A stretch of 64,000 nt of DNA. It comes from JABDLO01 sp035327565. Lineage in GTDB: Bacteria; Bacteroidota; Bacteroidia; Chitinophagales; Saprospiraceae. Of this stretch, positions 36,989-46,614 are shown one piece after another. The translations under genes were made by a program, and so were the position numbers. The notes beneath the pieces are model-generated. The model saw nothing but the letters and a program-made list of their open reading frames with translations. It did no database searches and was not told the DNA's origin. Position 1 is the stretch's first letter. Each line of letters starts with the position of its first letter. The DNA lies in the NCBI GenBank assembly GCA_035327565.1, contig DAOLDB010000017.1:1-64000 (forward strand). Direction: 5' to 3'.

Positions 36989-38266
36989 TCACAATCCTTT
37001 GTATAATGGAAAATTTTTAATATACTGATTAATATCACTTTTAGTGGACTTAACAGCAGCTTCGTTATCCGCGTGGGTAATGATAAAATCGATCCACTCA
37101 GCAGTTTGTATACAGTCCTTTTCTTTAAACCCTCTGGTAGTCACGGCAGCTGTTCCCAGTCGGATCCCAGAGGTGACAAATGGTGACCGGGAATCAAATG
37201 GTACCATATTTTTATTCACTGTAATATCCGCTTTAATTAAGGCATCTTCAGCCATTTTACCGGTAATATCTCCTTTTGCTCTGAGATCAATCAGAAGCAG
37301 ATGATTGGATGTCCCTCCGGAAATTACGTGATACCCCATATCGACAAAAGCCTTACCCATTGCCTGGGCATTAGAAATGACCTGTCTTCCGTATTCTTTG
37401 AACTCGGGTTGCATAGCTTCAGCAAAGGCAATGGCTTTTGCTGCAATAATATGTTCAAGCGGCCCCCCCTGCATTCCCGGAAAAACCCCGCTATTCAAAA
37501 CAGAAGACATCATGATGGGTGATCCTTTTTTGGTTGTCCTGCCCCATGGATTTTCAAAATCACGTCCAGCCATAATCAATCCACCCCGAGGCCCCCTTAG
37601 CGTTTTGTGAGTTGTGGAAGTAATGATATGACAATACGGTAAGGGATTATTAAGGTGACCTCCTGCAATCAATCCTGCCGGATGGGCTATATCAGCCAAC
37701 AAAAGTGCACCAGCTTCTTCAGCAATTTCCCTGAATCTTTTGTAATCCCAATCTCTTGAATAGGCAGAAGCTCCACAAATGATTAGCTTAGGTTTGTGTC
37801 TCTGAGCCAAAGCCTGAACCTTGTCCATATTAATCAAACCGGTTTCTTCTTCCACTCCGTAAAAGTATGGAGTATACACCAGCCCGGAATAATTGACCGG
37901 AGATCCATGACTCAGATGACCTCCATGAGAAAGATCAAATCCCAAAATTGGGTCTCCAGGTTTTAATACTGCAAGAAAAACGGCTGCATTGGCTTGCGCT
38001 CCGGAATGGGGTTGAACATTGGCAAACTCTGCGTCGAATAATTCTTTTAACCGTTCAATGGCAAGGGTTTCAATTTCATCCACTACTTCACAGCCACCAT
38101 AATATCGTTTTCCCGGGTATCCTTCAGCATACTTGTTGGTCAGACAACTTCCCGCAGCTTCCAATACAGCCCTGCTGGTAAAATTCTCGGAAGCAATCAG
38201 CTCAATACCGCTGCGCTGCCTTTCCAATTCTTTGGTTATCAGGTTAAACACGATGTCTCTGGCCAT
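36989..38266 (-). CDS. glyA: Serine hydroxymethyltransferase
   Basis: PLP enzyme converting serine and tetrahydrofolate to glycine and methylene-THF, in the cytoplasm. Full length (425 residues). Motifs: ELIASENFTSRAVLEA, YAEGYPGKRYYGGCE, VQPHSGAQANAAV, DIAHPAGLIAGG and the PLP-lysine site TSTTHKTLRGPRGG (Lys221). The C-terminal GIRLGTAAVTTRGF is standard. Single gene, -7 box upstream. Confidence 0.98.
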   Translation of the reverse strand: MARDIVFNLITKELERQRSGIELIASENFTSRAVLEAAGSCLTNKYAEGYPGKRYYGGCEVVDEIETLAIERLKELFDAEFANVQPHSGAQANAAVFLAVLKPGDPILGFDLSHGGHLSHGSPVNYSGLVYTPYFYGVEEETGLINMDKVQALAQRHKPKLIICGASAYSRDWDYKRFREIAEEAGALLLADIAHPAGLIAGGHLNNPLPYCHIITSTTHKTLRGPRGGLIMAGRDFENPWGRTTKKGSPIMMSSVLNSGVFPGMQGGPLEHIIAAKAIAFAEAMQPEFKEYGRQVISNAQAMGKAFVDMGYHVISGGTSNHLLLIDLRAKGDITGKMAEDALIKADITVNKNMVPFDSRSPFVTSGIRLGTAAVTTRGFKEKDCIQTAEWIDFIITHADNEAAVKSTKSDINQYIKNFPLYKGL

Positions 38267-38285
38267 ACTTTTTGATTTTAATGGC

Positions 38286-38293
38286 CAAAAGTA
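38286..38293 (-). promoter_or_regulatory. -7 box of glyA
   Basis: TACTTTTG on the minus strand, a perfect TAnnTTTG match 19 bp before the glyA ATG. The nearest TTTG upstream is 12 bp away, too close for a normal -33 element. Confidence 0.45.
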
Positions 38294-38361
38294 ATCAGTT
38301 TACATCAAATGAGAAACCTACCTTTTAAATATACACTAAATATTAATGCGTGGTTATGCAA

Positions 38362-38640
38362 TTATTTGAATAATCTGGATTTGCTTCTTTTTTTAGACAA
38401 TGTTTTATTTTTGTTCTTTTCATACATTTCTTCTGCAGGGCATCCATATGCCGATCTGCAGCCCGGAGTGGTTAGAACGAATGTTAACAAAAGCAATGAA
38501 ACTTTTATTAAAAAACGCCATCTAACCCATAAGCTAACAAAATTTATCTTCCATATTACTGACTTGTGATTAGTTATAAACAGATTGGAAATTAAAAACT
38601 GGTCAAATAAATCTATTTCGGAGGAGAAAAGTTTACCCAT
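38362..38640 (-). CDS. Short Bacteroidota lipoprotein, start uncertain
   Basis: The conserved part is the last about 55 residues: a hydrophobic signal (FLIKVSLLLLTFVLTTPGC), then RSAYGCPAEEMYEKN and a basic tail SKKRSKSRLF. This resembles a family of very small Bacteroidota lipoproteins ending in SKKRG(N)S-LF. Only one in-frame ATG exists, 38 codons upstream at 38640, which adds an unusual leader before the signal. No ATG is near the expected start; the 5' end may be altered by a frameshift, or a rare start may be used. Function unknown. Confidence 0.5.
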   Translation of the reverse strand: MGKLFSSEIDLFDQFLISNLFITNHKSVIWKINFVSLWVRWRFLIKVSLLLLTFVLTTPGCRSAYGCPAEEMYEKNKNKTLSKKRSKSRLFK

Positions 38641-38783
38641 AATGTGATCAAAGGTTATAATCTGAAATGGTTACAGGATACAAAAATTTTTTGAAACCTA
38701 CGATTAAAAAATAAAAAATTGAGCCTTATTATCAGTGGAAACCCTGTATTTGGAGGTAATTTTCTTTTTTTTAAGCACTTTAC

Positions 38784-38814
38784 TTGAATTTATATTTTTC
38801 TTAATATAATTTTG
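38784..38814 (+). promoter_or_regulatory. Promoter of the HU gene
   Basis: TTG at 38784-38786, 20 bp spacer, TAATTTTG at 38807-38814: an almost ideal Bacteroidota primary-sigma promoter. The ATG follows 35 bp later. Confidence 0.7.
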
Positions 38815-38849
38815 ACCCGTAAATTTTATTTTGAATAAAACCTATTGAC

Positions 38850-39122
38850 ATGAACAAAGGAGATTTAATCAATGCAGTAGCTGATGCTGCTGGAATCACC
38901 AAAGGTCAGGCAGGAGATGCGGTGAACGCTGTTTTCTCGTCTATTGAAGGTGCTCTTAAAAATGGAGGCAAAGCTTCATTTGTTGGCTTTGGTACTTTTT
39001 CAGTTGCACACAAACCGGCTCGGGAAGGAAGAAACCCCTCTACCGGTAAAACCATTCATATTCCAGCAAAAAATCAAGTGAAATTTAAAGCCGGAAAAGC
39101 TTTAGTAGATGGAGTAAACTAA
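38850..39122 (+). CDS. HU-family DNA-binding protein
   Basis: Nucleoid-associated protein of 90 residues, dimeric. The alpha-helical body (MNKGDLINAVADAAGITKGQA) and beta-arm with the signature GFGTFSVAHKPAREGRNPSTG and IPAKNQVKFKAGKAL are complete. It binds and bends DNA without sequence preference. Preceded by a strong promoter and followed by a strong terminator, so it is a monocistronic, likely highly expressed gene. Confidence 0.97.
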   Translation: MNKGDLINAVADAAGITKGQAGDAVNAVFSSIEGALKNGGKASFVGFGTFSVAHKPAREGRNPSTGKTIHIPAKNQVKFKAGKALVDGVN

Positions 39123-39150
39123 TATTTCAATCTATAAAGAAGCCATGAAA

Positions 39151-39187
39151 AGAGGTAATCTGTTTACAATAGGTTACCTCTTTTTTA
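39151..39187 (+). terminator. Rho-independent terminator of the HU gene
   Basis: Stem AGAGGTAA/TTACCTCT with a 15-nt loop, A-run on the left and T-run on the right, 28 bp after the stop. Likely works in both directions. Confidence 0.9.
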
Positions 39188-39265
39188 TTACTGATCAATT
39201 ATCCTGCTTATTTCCCTTTCTTTTAATATCATTGTACTTCTATTGACCAAAGTTTTTATCAGGGT

Positions 39266-40117
39266 ATGACAAATAACACAGATATCAATAAATTATATAA
39301 AATTTCATCGCAGGTTCGGCGTGATATCATTCGTCAAACACACAGCGCTAATAGTGGACATCCGGGTGGATCTTTAGGATGTACTGAATTACTTGTTGCT
39401 TTGTACTTCAATATAATGGATCATGATCCCTCTTTTAATATGAACGCTCAGGGAGAGGATGTTTTTTTTGTTTCCAATGGACATATTTCTCCTGTATTTT
39501 ACTCAGTTCTTGCAAGAAGCGGATATTTTCCCCCTGGTGAGCTTGCCTCTTTTCGGAAAATCAACAGCAGGCTCCAGGGACATCCTGCAACACATGAAGG
39601 TCTGCCAGGTGTAAGGATTGCCAGTGGATCATTAGGACAAGGTCTTTCTGTTGCTATCGGAATGGCACTGTCAAAACGACTAAACCGCGATCCTAAGACC
39701 GTATATGTATTGACGGGGGATGGAGAGCTGCAAGAAGGACAAATCTGGGAAGCCGCCATGTTTGCTCCCCACCATAAAGTGGACAATTTGATTGCTATTG
39801 TCGATCGAAATGGTCAACAAATTGACGGACCGACCGCTGAAGTCATGTCTTTGGGAGATATCAAAGCCAAATGGAGTAGTTTTGGATGGGAAGTTTTAAC
39901 GATGGAAGGCAATAACATGGAGGATGTATTGTCAACTCTTAATAAAGCAAAAAGCAAATTAGGAAAGGCAAAACCTATTGTTATCATCATGAATACTGAA
40001 ATGGGTAAAGGTGTTGACTTTATGGAAGGTACCCATCATTGGCATGGAAAAGCACCTAATGATGAACAAACTCAAATTGCTCTTTCACAGCTTGAAGAAA
40101 CCCTTGGTGACTATTAA
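39266..40117 (+). CDS. Transketolase, N-terminal subunit
   Basis: Thiamine-diphosphate-binding half of a split transketolase (283 residues), pentose phosphate pathway. Visible motifs: NSGHPGGSLG, GRLQGHP-like SRLQGHPATHEG, GSLGQGLSVAIGMA and the TPP-Mg motif GDGELQEGQIWEA followed by DRNGQQIDG. It works with the C-terminal subunit encoded 38 bp downstream. The split is natural in many bacteria and archaea; both halves have full ends, so this is not a frameshift. Confidence 0.95.
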   Translation: MTNNTDINKLYKISSQVRRDIIRQTHSANSGHPGGSLGCTELLVALYFNIMDHDPSFNMNAQGEDVFFVSNGHISPVFYSVLARSGYFPPGELASFRKINSRLQGHPATHEGLPGVRIASGSLGQGLSVAIGMALSKRLNRDPKTVYVLTGDGELQEGQIWEAAMFAPHHKVDNLIAIVDRNGQQIDGPTAEVMSLGDIKAKWSSFGWEVLTMEGNNMEDVLSTLNKAKSKLGKAKPIVIIMNTEMGKGVDFMEGTHHWHGKAPNDEQTQIALSQLEETLGDY

Positions 40118-40155
40118 TCACTTCAAACATTTCAGGATAATAATTAATTAAGAAT

Positions 40156-41118
40156 ATGCTGTCAGAATTTCAGGTAACAGGTAAAAAAGCTACCCGCGAT
40201 GGATTTGGCGCCGGAGTTTTGGAAATAGGTAGAAAAAATGAAAATATTGTGGTATTGTGTGCCGATCTGGTCGCTTCACTCAAAATTGAAGGATTTATTG
40301 AAGAATATCCACATCGTTTTTTTCAAGTTGGAATTGCCGAAGCCAATATGATGGGTATTGCTGCCGGTTTGGCAACAGGGGGTAAAATTCCATATACCAG
40401 CACCTTTGCCAATTTTTCTACGGGCAGGGTATACGATCAGATCCGCCAATCGATCGCTTATTCTCATAAAAACGTGAAAGTATGTGCTTCCCATGCCGGT
40501 TTGACATTGGGCGAAGATGGAGCAACCCATCAGATTCTGGAAGATATCGGATTAATGAAAATGCTTCCGGGATTCACCGTAATCAACCCATGCGACTATA
40601 ACCAAACCAAAGAGGCTACCATAGCGATTGCCGATCATTATGGGCCGGTTTACCTTCGTTTCGGACGACCTGGGTGGCCGGTATTTATGCCCGAAGGCAG
40701 TTTTACAATTGGGAAAGCTATCATAATGAATGAAGGCCGCGATGTGACCATTTGTGCTACCGGACACATGGTATGGCAAGCCATGGAAGCAACAAAATTT
40801 CTCGAAGATAAAGGCATAAGTGTAGAGCTTATCAACATACACACCATTAAGCCCTTGGACGAAGAAACTATTCTTCGATCCGTTTCAAAAACAGGATGTA
40901 TGGTCTCTGCCGAAGAACACCAGCGCAATGGCGGACTGGGAGATAGCATTGCCCAGACCTTGATAAAAAATCTTCCAGCCCCCATGGAATATGTGGCAGT
41001 GAATGACAGCTTTGGAGAAAGTGGCACTACAGAAGAATTATTAAATAAATATGGTTTAGGGGTAAAAGATATTATTGCAAGAGTTGAGAGGGTATTGAAC
41101 AGGAAAGGGAAAATGTAA
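40156..41118 (+). CDS. Transketolase, C-terminal subunit
   Basis: Pyrimidine-binding and C-terminal domains (320 residues). Motifs: ATRDGFGAGVLEIG, FFQVGIAEANMMGIAAGLA (with the catalytic Glu that activates TPP), SHAGLTLGEDGATHQ, YLRFGRPGWP and EEHQRNGGLGDSIA. It forms the heteromeric enzyme with the gene just upstream, which it follows in one operon. Confidence 0.95.
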   Translation: MLSEFQVTGKKATRDGFGAGVLEIGRKNENIVVLCADLVASLKIEGFIEEYPHRFFQVGIAEANMMGIAAGLATGGKIPYTSTFANFSTGRVYDQIRQSIAYSHKNVKVCASHAGLTLGEDGATHQILEDIGLMKMLPGFTVINPCDYNQTKEATIAIADHYGPVYLRFGRPGWPVFMPEGSFTIGKAIIMNEGRDVTICATGHMVWQAMEATKFLEDKGISVELINIHTIKPLDEETILRSVSKTGCMVSAEEHQRNGGLGDSIAQTLIKNLPAPMEYVAVNDSFGESGTTEELLNKYGLGVKDIIARVERVLNRKGKM

Positions 41119-41248
41119 TGCATACCCTTATGTTATTTAGAATGATTTTCCATTCGGAAGTTTCTGAAACTATGTTTTACTCTATATACTCTTAGTCTGA
41201 CTATTTCATCATTTTAAAATAAAAGGCTACATTCGTTAAAAACACTCA

Positions 41249-41995
41249 ATGAATATTGGATTATTCATTCCTTGTTATATCAATTTGTTCTATCCGCATA
41301 TAGGTATAGCTACTCTGAAATTGTTGGAGTATTACGGTTGTAATGTGGAATACCCATTAAAGCAAACGTGTTGTGGCCAACCTTTGGCAAGCAAAGGATT
41401 TGAAACGTTGGCTCAATCCACTTATCTTCATTTTATAGAGTGCTTTCATTCTTATGATTGGATTGTGGCGCCTTCGGGAAGTTGTGTTTATCATGTAAAA
41501 CATCACTACGATATATTGGATACTAAGGGTCAGACACTTGCTCTTTCCCATAAAATCATGGAACTGAGTGAGTTTCTTATAGATATATTAAGAGTGGATA
41601 CTGTTCCCAATCAGAATTTAATCAAAAAAATCGGTATACACTATGGTTGCCATGGACTCCGTGGATTACAGTTAGCCCAAAGTTCAGAGATTCATGTAAA
41701 AAATAGGGATACCATGGGTCAGCTACTATCATTGATTCCAGGCATTGAAATTTTTTCAGGAGAAAGGCCGGATGAATGTTGTGGATTTGGGGGCACATAT
41801 AGTATTACTGAACCTGAAATTTCATCCATGATGGGGATGGATAGAATCCATGATTTTATTCAAAGTGGAGCCGAGATCATATGTTCAGGTGATGTAAGTT
41901 GCATGATGCATCTGGAGGGGATCATCCGAAGAAATAAATTGCCCATCCAAACAAGGCATTTTGTTGAAATATTAATCTCTTCCCATGAAAACTGA
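41249..41995 (+). CDS. lutA: LutA/LldE-type iron-sulfur subunit of lactate oxidation
   Basis: 248 residues with two CCG (Cys-rich) domains: QTCCGQPLASKGF near residue 40 and GIHYGCHGLRGL / DECCGFGGTYSI in the second half, which ligate a 4Fe-4S cluster or similar centre. First gene of lutABC, a lactate (glycolate) oxidising complex at the cytoplasmic membrane. Its end overlaps lutB by 11 bp. No lactate permease or regulator gene is beside it. Confidence 0.92.
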   Translation: MNIGLFIPCYINLFYPHIGIATLKLLEYYGCNVEYPLKQTCCGQPLASKGFETLAQSTYLHFIECFHSYDWIVAPSGSCVYHVKHHYDILDTKGQTLALSHKIMELSEFLIDILRVDTVPNQNLIKKIGIHYGCHGLRGLQLAQSSEIHVKNRDTMGQLLSLIPGIEIFSGERPDECCGFGGTYSITEPEISSMMGMDRIHDFIQSGAEIICSGDVSCMMHLEGIIRRNKLPIQTRHFVEILISSHEN

Positions 41996-43361
41996 ATATA
42001 TCCGTCACCCTGAAGCTTCAGTAAAATTCATTGAAAATGATAACAAAGCCATCTGGCACGATCAGACCCTTTGGTTTATTCGTAAAAAGAGAGATGACGC
42101 ATCAGTTGAACTACCGGAATGGGAGGATTTGCGTGAGTTGGCCTCTGACATCAAAGACAGAGTTTTAGCAAAATGGGATCAATTGCTTATCAGGTTTGAA
42201 AAAGAGGCCATACAAAATGGCGCTCATGTCCATTGGGCCCGAAATGCACGTGAACACAATGAAATCATCGCCGGTATTCTTTTGAAAAAACAAATAGACA
42301 AAGTGGTAAAAAGTAAATCCATGCTGACTGAAGAATGTGAATTGAATCCCTATTTAGAATCCAAAAGCATAGAGGTAATAGATACGGACCTGGGTGAAAG
42401 GATCATACAATTGAGAAATGAACAGCCAAGTCATATTGTAGCGCCTGCCATACATTTGAAAAAGGAGGAAGTCTCTGATCTGTTTCACTATCAATTTCAA
42501 TCGGAGAAAGGAAATGCTGACCCCGTCTATTTGATGGGTGTCGCAAGAGAACATCTCAGGGAAAAATTTTTGCAAGCACGGGCAGCCATTACTGGAGTTA
42601 ATTTTGCAATCGCTGAGAATGGAGTCATTGTAGTTTGTACCAATGAAGGTAATGCAGATTACGGTGTACATACTGCCGAAGTAGTGATTCATTGTATGGG
42701 AATTGAGAAAATAATACCTGCAATGCAAGATTTGGGCATATTCATCCGTCTGCTTGCCCGAAGCGCTACCGGACAACCCATCACCATATATACATCGCAT
42801 TTTAAAAAACCGCCTGAGGGTCAGGAGATGCACATTGTTATGGTCGATAATGGAAGGATAGATCATCTGGGAAAAGAAAATTTTCGAAGCGCTTTAAAAT
42901 GTATCCGGTGCGGGGCATGCCTGAATACATGCCCTGTTTACAGAAGAAGCGGTGGTTATAGTTATCATAGCACAATACCGGGCCCAATAGGCTCTATTCT
43001 CACCCCAGGAAAGGATTTGGAAAAATATGCTGATCTGCCATTTGCATCTACATTATGCGGTTCATGCTCTGACGTTTGTCCGGTGAAAATTGATATCCAT
43101 CACCAACTATACAAATGGCGGCAAATGATTGTCCAAAATGGTTTGGTTTCTAAGAGCAAAAAATGGCAAATGAATTTTGCCGGATGGATCATGAGACATC
43201 CTTCAAGATTCCAAATTTTTTTGTACTGGTGTCAATATCTGTTAAGAAATCTGCCTCGTTTTTTGCTCAATAATCGTTGGAATCGTTGGATAAAACACAG
43301 GGAAATGCCAGTTGCTCCTAATGGTTCTTTTTCAGATTGGTATAAACAAAACAGAATGTGA
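41985..43361 (+). CDS. lutB: LutB-type iron-sulfur/LUD subunit of lactate oxidation
   Basis: 458 residues. N-terminal LUD domain (about 60-290: VKSKSMLTEECELN, GVNFAIAENGVIVVCTNEGNA) and a ferredoxin-like segment with two 4Fe-4S sites: CIRCGACLNTCPVY and CGSCSDVCPV, followed by a C-terminal helical tail. It transfers electrons in L-lactate oxidation to pyruvate. Overlaps lutA by 11 bp and lutC by 1 bp (ATGTGATG arrangement), so translation is coupled. Confidence 0.94.
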   Translation: MKTEYIRHPEASVKFIENDNKAIWHDQTLWFIRKKRDDASVELPEWEDLRELASDIKDRVLAKWDQLLIRFEKEAIQNGAHVHWARNAREHNEIIAGILLKKQIDKVVKSKSMLTEECELNPYLESKSIEVIDTDLGERIIQLRNEQPSHIVAPAIHLKKEEVSDLFHYQFQSEKGNADPVYLMGVAREHLREKFLQARAAITGVNFAIAENGVIVVCTNEGNADYGVHTAEVVIHCMGIEKIIPAMQDLGIFIRLLARSATGQPITIYTSHFKKPPEGQEMHIVMVDNGRIDHLGKENFRSALKCIRCGACLNTCPVYRRSGGYSYHSTIPGPIGSILTPGKDLEKYADLPFASTLCGSCSDVCPVKIDIHHQLYKWRQMIVQNGLVSKSKKWQMNFAGWIMRHPSRFQIFLYWCQYLLRNLPRFLLNNRWNRWIKHREMPVAPNGSFSDWYKQNRM

Positions 43362-43948
43362 TGAAGACTTCCAAAGAACACATTCTGGAAAATATCCGTA
43401 AAAACAAACCTGAATATTCTCCCCAGAACTCAAAATCGACTGAAAAGACAAAACTACTTCCGGAATGGGAAAAGTTTGCCGTAAAGGCTCAAACTGCCGG
43501 TTCCACGATCATTTTCACCAAAGAAAAAGTTAATGTTGATGCAATCATTCAAGAAATTATACTTAGTGCCGGCATAAACGAAGTACAGAAGAAAAATCCT
43601 GACAACACAAAGAATGAAATTCCGGTTACCAAACTGAATAAGATAGAGGAAGAGTTTGTTGTTTTGGAAGCGGTCTTTGGGATATGCGAAAATGGGGCCT
43701 TTTGGTACAAAGCGCATACATTGGAAGACAGAAAAAAACCATTCATTCACAAAAATGTGATTGTAATTGTGGATGCATATAGCTTGGTTGACAATATGCA
43801 TGATGCATATGAAAGGATTGAAGGCATGGAATTCAGCTATGGTGTATTTATTGGGGGCCCTTCAAAAACTGCAGATATTGAACAAACTTTGGTTATTGGG
43901 GCACAAGGAGCTCTCAAGCAGTGGATCATTATAGTAAATGCCAGGTAG
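43361..43948 (+). CDS. lutC: LutC-type LUD-domain subunit of lactate oxidation
   Basis: 195 residues, a single LUD domain; seen are EAVFGICENGAFWY and IGGPSKTADIEQTLVIGAQG, the LutC C-terminal signature. ATG 43361 overlaps the lutB TGA; a GTG just before is possible but less likely. Last gene of lutABC; no terminator seen within about 100 bp. Confidence 0.9.
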   Translation: MKTSKEHILENIRKNKPEYSPQNSKSTEKTKLLPEWEKFAVKAQTAGSTIIFTKEKVNVDAIIQEIILSAGINEVQKKNPDNTKNEIPVTKLNKIEEEFVVLEAVFGICENGAFWYKAHTLEDRKKPFIHKNVIVIVDAYSLVDNMHDAYERIEGMEFSYGVFIGGPSKTADIEQTLVIGAQGALKQWIIIVNAR

Positions 43949-44132
43949 AAAAAGATATATGACTCAAAAATTTATGTAGAGCAATATCTTCTTGTAAAAA
44001 CAATCCTCAAATTATTTACAAAAGACTAAGATTTTATTATCAATACCGATGTCAATAAATTTTCTTTACAAACTAAATTTAAATAAAAAGCAGAAAAAAT
44101 TAAGTCCTGATCACAATTTCTCATAAGAGGTA

Positions 44133-44148
44133 ATTACTAAGTAGTAAT
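44133..44148. promoter_or_regulatory. Inverted repeat, possible operator before the GH78-like gene
   Basis: ATTACT-AAGT-AGTAAT, a perfect 6-bp palindrome with 4-nt spacer, 50 bp before ATG 44198. It is too short and lacks a T-run for a terminator; a dimeric regulator site is possible. Confidence 0.3.
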
Positions 44149-44197
44149 GTTATTTATGAATACTTTAAGAAGTAAAACCCATTCGAAAAACGAATTT

Positions 44198-46519
44198 ATG
44201 AAATTGGACAATTCCTTGATTTATTATACATATTTCACTTTGATCATTTTTTCAATAGTGACATTTAAATCATGCATGCCTGAATCAGGAGAATCAGATT
44301 GGGAAGCTATATGGATTTCACATCCTGATGACTTTAAATCTGAAAATTCGTGGTTCGTTTTTAAAAAAAGTTGGAATATTTCCAGAAAGGGAACTGACCC
44401 TTTGATGGCGCGAATTTCGGCTGACAGTAAATACTGGTTGTACATCAACGACTCATTGGTTGTTTATGAAGGGAACCTGAAACGTGGGCCTACACCTAAT
44501 GATGGATATTATGATAGAGTAGACATTGGTCCCTACCTCAAAACCGGGGACAATACAGTTGAAGTATTGCTTTGGTTTTGGGGAAGAGAGGGGTACTCAC
44601 ATAAAAACAGCGGTCATGCAGGGATTATTTTTGAGGCAAGGCAAAAGAAAGACCACTTGTTTTCAGATAGCACCTGGTTAGTAAGCAGACATCCTGCCTA
44701 TTACACAACAATGGAAAAAAGTCCCAACTACAGGCTACCAGAATTTAATGTGGCCTATGATGCGAGATTACAGGAAATGCATTGGGTACAGGCCATGATG
44801 TATGGCAAACCACCGGTAAAACCATGGGGGAAGCTTTGGGAAAGACCATTCCCGCTATGGAAGGATTATGGGTTAAAAGAATATGAAGAGATACAAATCA
44901 ATGAATCTGATTCGATGATCATGGTCAAAGGAAAACTCCCTAAAAATATTTCGATATCACCTTATTTTGATATCACTACCGCCCAATCAGGTGAAATAAT
45001 TGATATTCGTACCGATAATTACTTTGGAGGCAGTGAGCCTGAATTGAGTGCTCAATACATTACTAAAGAAGGCAGGCAAGCGTATGAATCGTTGGGTTAT
45101 CTGAATGGTCATGAAATGATTTATTACTTCCCAAAAGGCACAGAAATCCATCGAATCTTATACCGGGAAACCCGATTCAATACTGATCTCATAGGCAAAT
45201 TTGTTTCTGATAATACCCGGCTCAACCAACTCTGGGAAAAAGCGACCAACACATTAAATCTTAACCTCCGCGATGCCATCCAAAATCCTGACAAAGACCG
45301 GGCACAATGGTGGGGAGATGTTGTGATTATTTTAAGCAATATACTCTACACTTTGGATCAAAATGGCGTAAAATCCATTATCAAAGGTATGAGCAATCTT
45401 ATAGAGTGGCGAAAGGATGACGGTATACTTTTCTCTCCCATACCCGCCGGAAACTGGGACAAAGAACAGCCTGCTCAAATGCTTGCCTCGATCGGAGAGT
45501 TTGGATTTTGGAGATATTTTGAATATACCAATGACAGAGCTACCCTGGGCTATGTATATCCTTATATAAAAAAATATATTGAACTGTGGCAAACCAGTGA
45601 GGATGGGCTGATTGAACATCGACCCGATGATTGGGCGTGGTATGACTGGGGTAATGGAATAGATGTACAGTTGCTGGATCAGTTGTGGTTTTATCAGGCG
45701 TTAACGTCAACAAGCAAAATGGCAGATATTTTGGGTAAAAAAAGCGAAGCAGAAAAGTGGTTAAATCAAGCCAACCGATTAAAAGACCTTGTCCAGAATG
45801 AATTTTGGAGAGAAGACCATTTCGCTTCATCAAACTATCCTATCAACGATTTAGACGACAGAGCCAATGGATTGGCAGTAGTGTTGGGTTTTGCTGAAAG
45901 CGGACGATGGGAAGAATTGAAAACCAAACTATTTCAAACCCGAAAAGCCGGACCTTATATGGAAAAATATGTAGTGGAAGCATTTTTTAAAATGGGAGAT
46001 GTGGAAGCTGGTCTGGAAAGAATGATGGAGCGTTATAGCGAAATGATCGACTCGCCAATGAGTACATTATGGGAAGGCTGGCAAGCAGGGAGTGGTCTGT
46101 ATGGAAAGAAAAGTTATAACCATGGTGTATCGGGATGGCCTATCACCATTGCCGGAGAATATATTGCCGGCATCAGACCTTTGTCTCCCGGATTTGAAGA
46201 GATCGAATGGAAACCCAATCTTCGGTTTTTCCACCATCTGGATTTTGTCATGCCGGTGAAGGATCAAACCCTTCAAATTAATTATCACTGGGACGACATG
46301 GAAGCTTTTTATCATTTGAAGACGGATAAACAAACTCTAATTAAAACCTCTTTAGGATCAAGGGAATTGATTTATTACAATACTCTTTCCATCAATGGAT
46401 CTTTGGTAATGGAAGGGGGTGAAATTGTGAATTCAGGAAAATATAATGTTGAAATGGCTGGTGATGGTTCTGTAACATTTTATGTAAACACAAGTGATCT
46501 GTTCATTGAATTGAAGTAG
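44198..46519 (+). CDS. GH78-like (alpha-L-rhamnosidase family) lipoprotein
   Basis: 773 residues. ATG 44198 opens a signal ending in lipobox FKSC (Cys26). N-terminal beta domains (about 40-330) bear WLYINDSLVVYEG, as in rhamnosidase accessory modules; an (alpha/alpha)6 barrel (about 345-690) contains NPDKDRAQWWGDV, where GH78 enzymes usually have an (D/E)ERxGWxGD motif holding the general acid, and TLWEGW, which matches the second catalytic Glu region. A C-terminal beta domain ends the protein. The acid motif is altered, so activity or specificity may differ; other six-hairpin glycosidases cannot be excluded. Probably surface or periplasmic. No neighbouring sugar genes. Confidence 0.82.
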   Translation: MKLDNSLIYYTYFTLIIFSIVTFKSCMPESGESDWEAIWISHPDDFKSENSWFVFKKSWNISRKGTDPLMARISADSKYWLYINDSLVVYEGNLKRGPTPNDGYYDRVDIGPYLKTGDNTVEVLLWFWGREGYSHKNSGHAGIIFEARQKKDHLFSDSTWLVSRHPAYYTTMEKSPNYRLPEFNVAYDARLQEMHWVQAMMYGKPPVKPWGKLWERPFPLWKDYGLKEYEEIQINESDSMIMVKGKLPKNISISPYFDITTAQSGEIIDIRTDNYFGGSEPELSAQYITKEGRQAYESLGYLNGHEMIYYFPKGTEIHRILYRETRFNTDLIGKFVSDNTRLNQLWEKATNTLNLNLRDAIQNPDKDRAQWWGDVVIILSNILYTLDQNGVKSIIKGMSNLIEWRKDDGILFSPIPAGNWDKEQPAQMLASIGEFGFWRYFEYTNDRATLGYVYPYIKKYIELWQTSEDGLIEHRPDDWAWYDWGNGIDVQLLDQLWFYQALTSTSKMADILGKKSEAEKWLNQANRLKDLVQNEFWREDHFASSNYPINDLDDRANGLAVVLGFAESGRWEELKTKLFQTRKAGPYMEKYVVEAFFKMGDVEAGLERMMERYSEMIDSPMSTLWEGWQAGSGLYGKKSYNHGVSGWPITIAGEYIAGIRPLSPGFEEIEWKPNLRFFHHLDFVMPVKDQTLQINYHWDDMEAFYHLKTDKQTLIKTSLGSRELIYYNTLSINGSLVMEGGEIVNSGKYNVEMAGDGSVTFYVNTSDLFIELK

Positions 46520-46614
46520 ACTCTATTTTTTAAGGTTTGATAACATGCCACATCTTTACATTGTATTTACTGCCCGGTTTACATTGGCAAGCATTTAAAA
46601 AAATGTTTAAGTTG

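Noticed and set aside
38309..38569. An 86-codon plus-strand frame opposite the small lipoprotein
   Set aside because: The minus-strand reading has a signal peptide, lipobox and family-like tail; the plus-strand one has none.
39266..41118. Transketolase broken by a frameshift
   Set aside because: Both halves have complete ends, own starts and a 38-bp gap; natural split transketolases are common.
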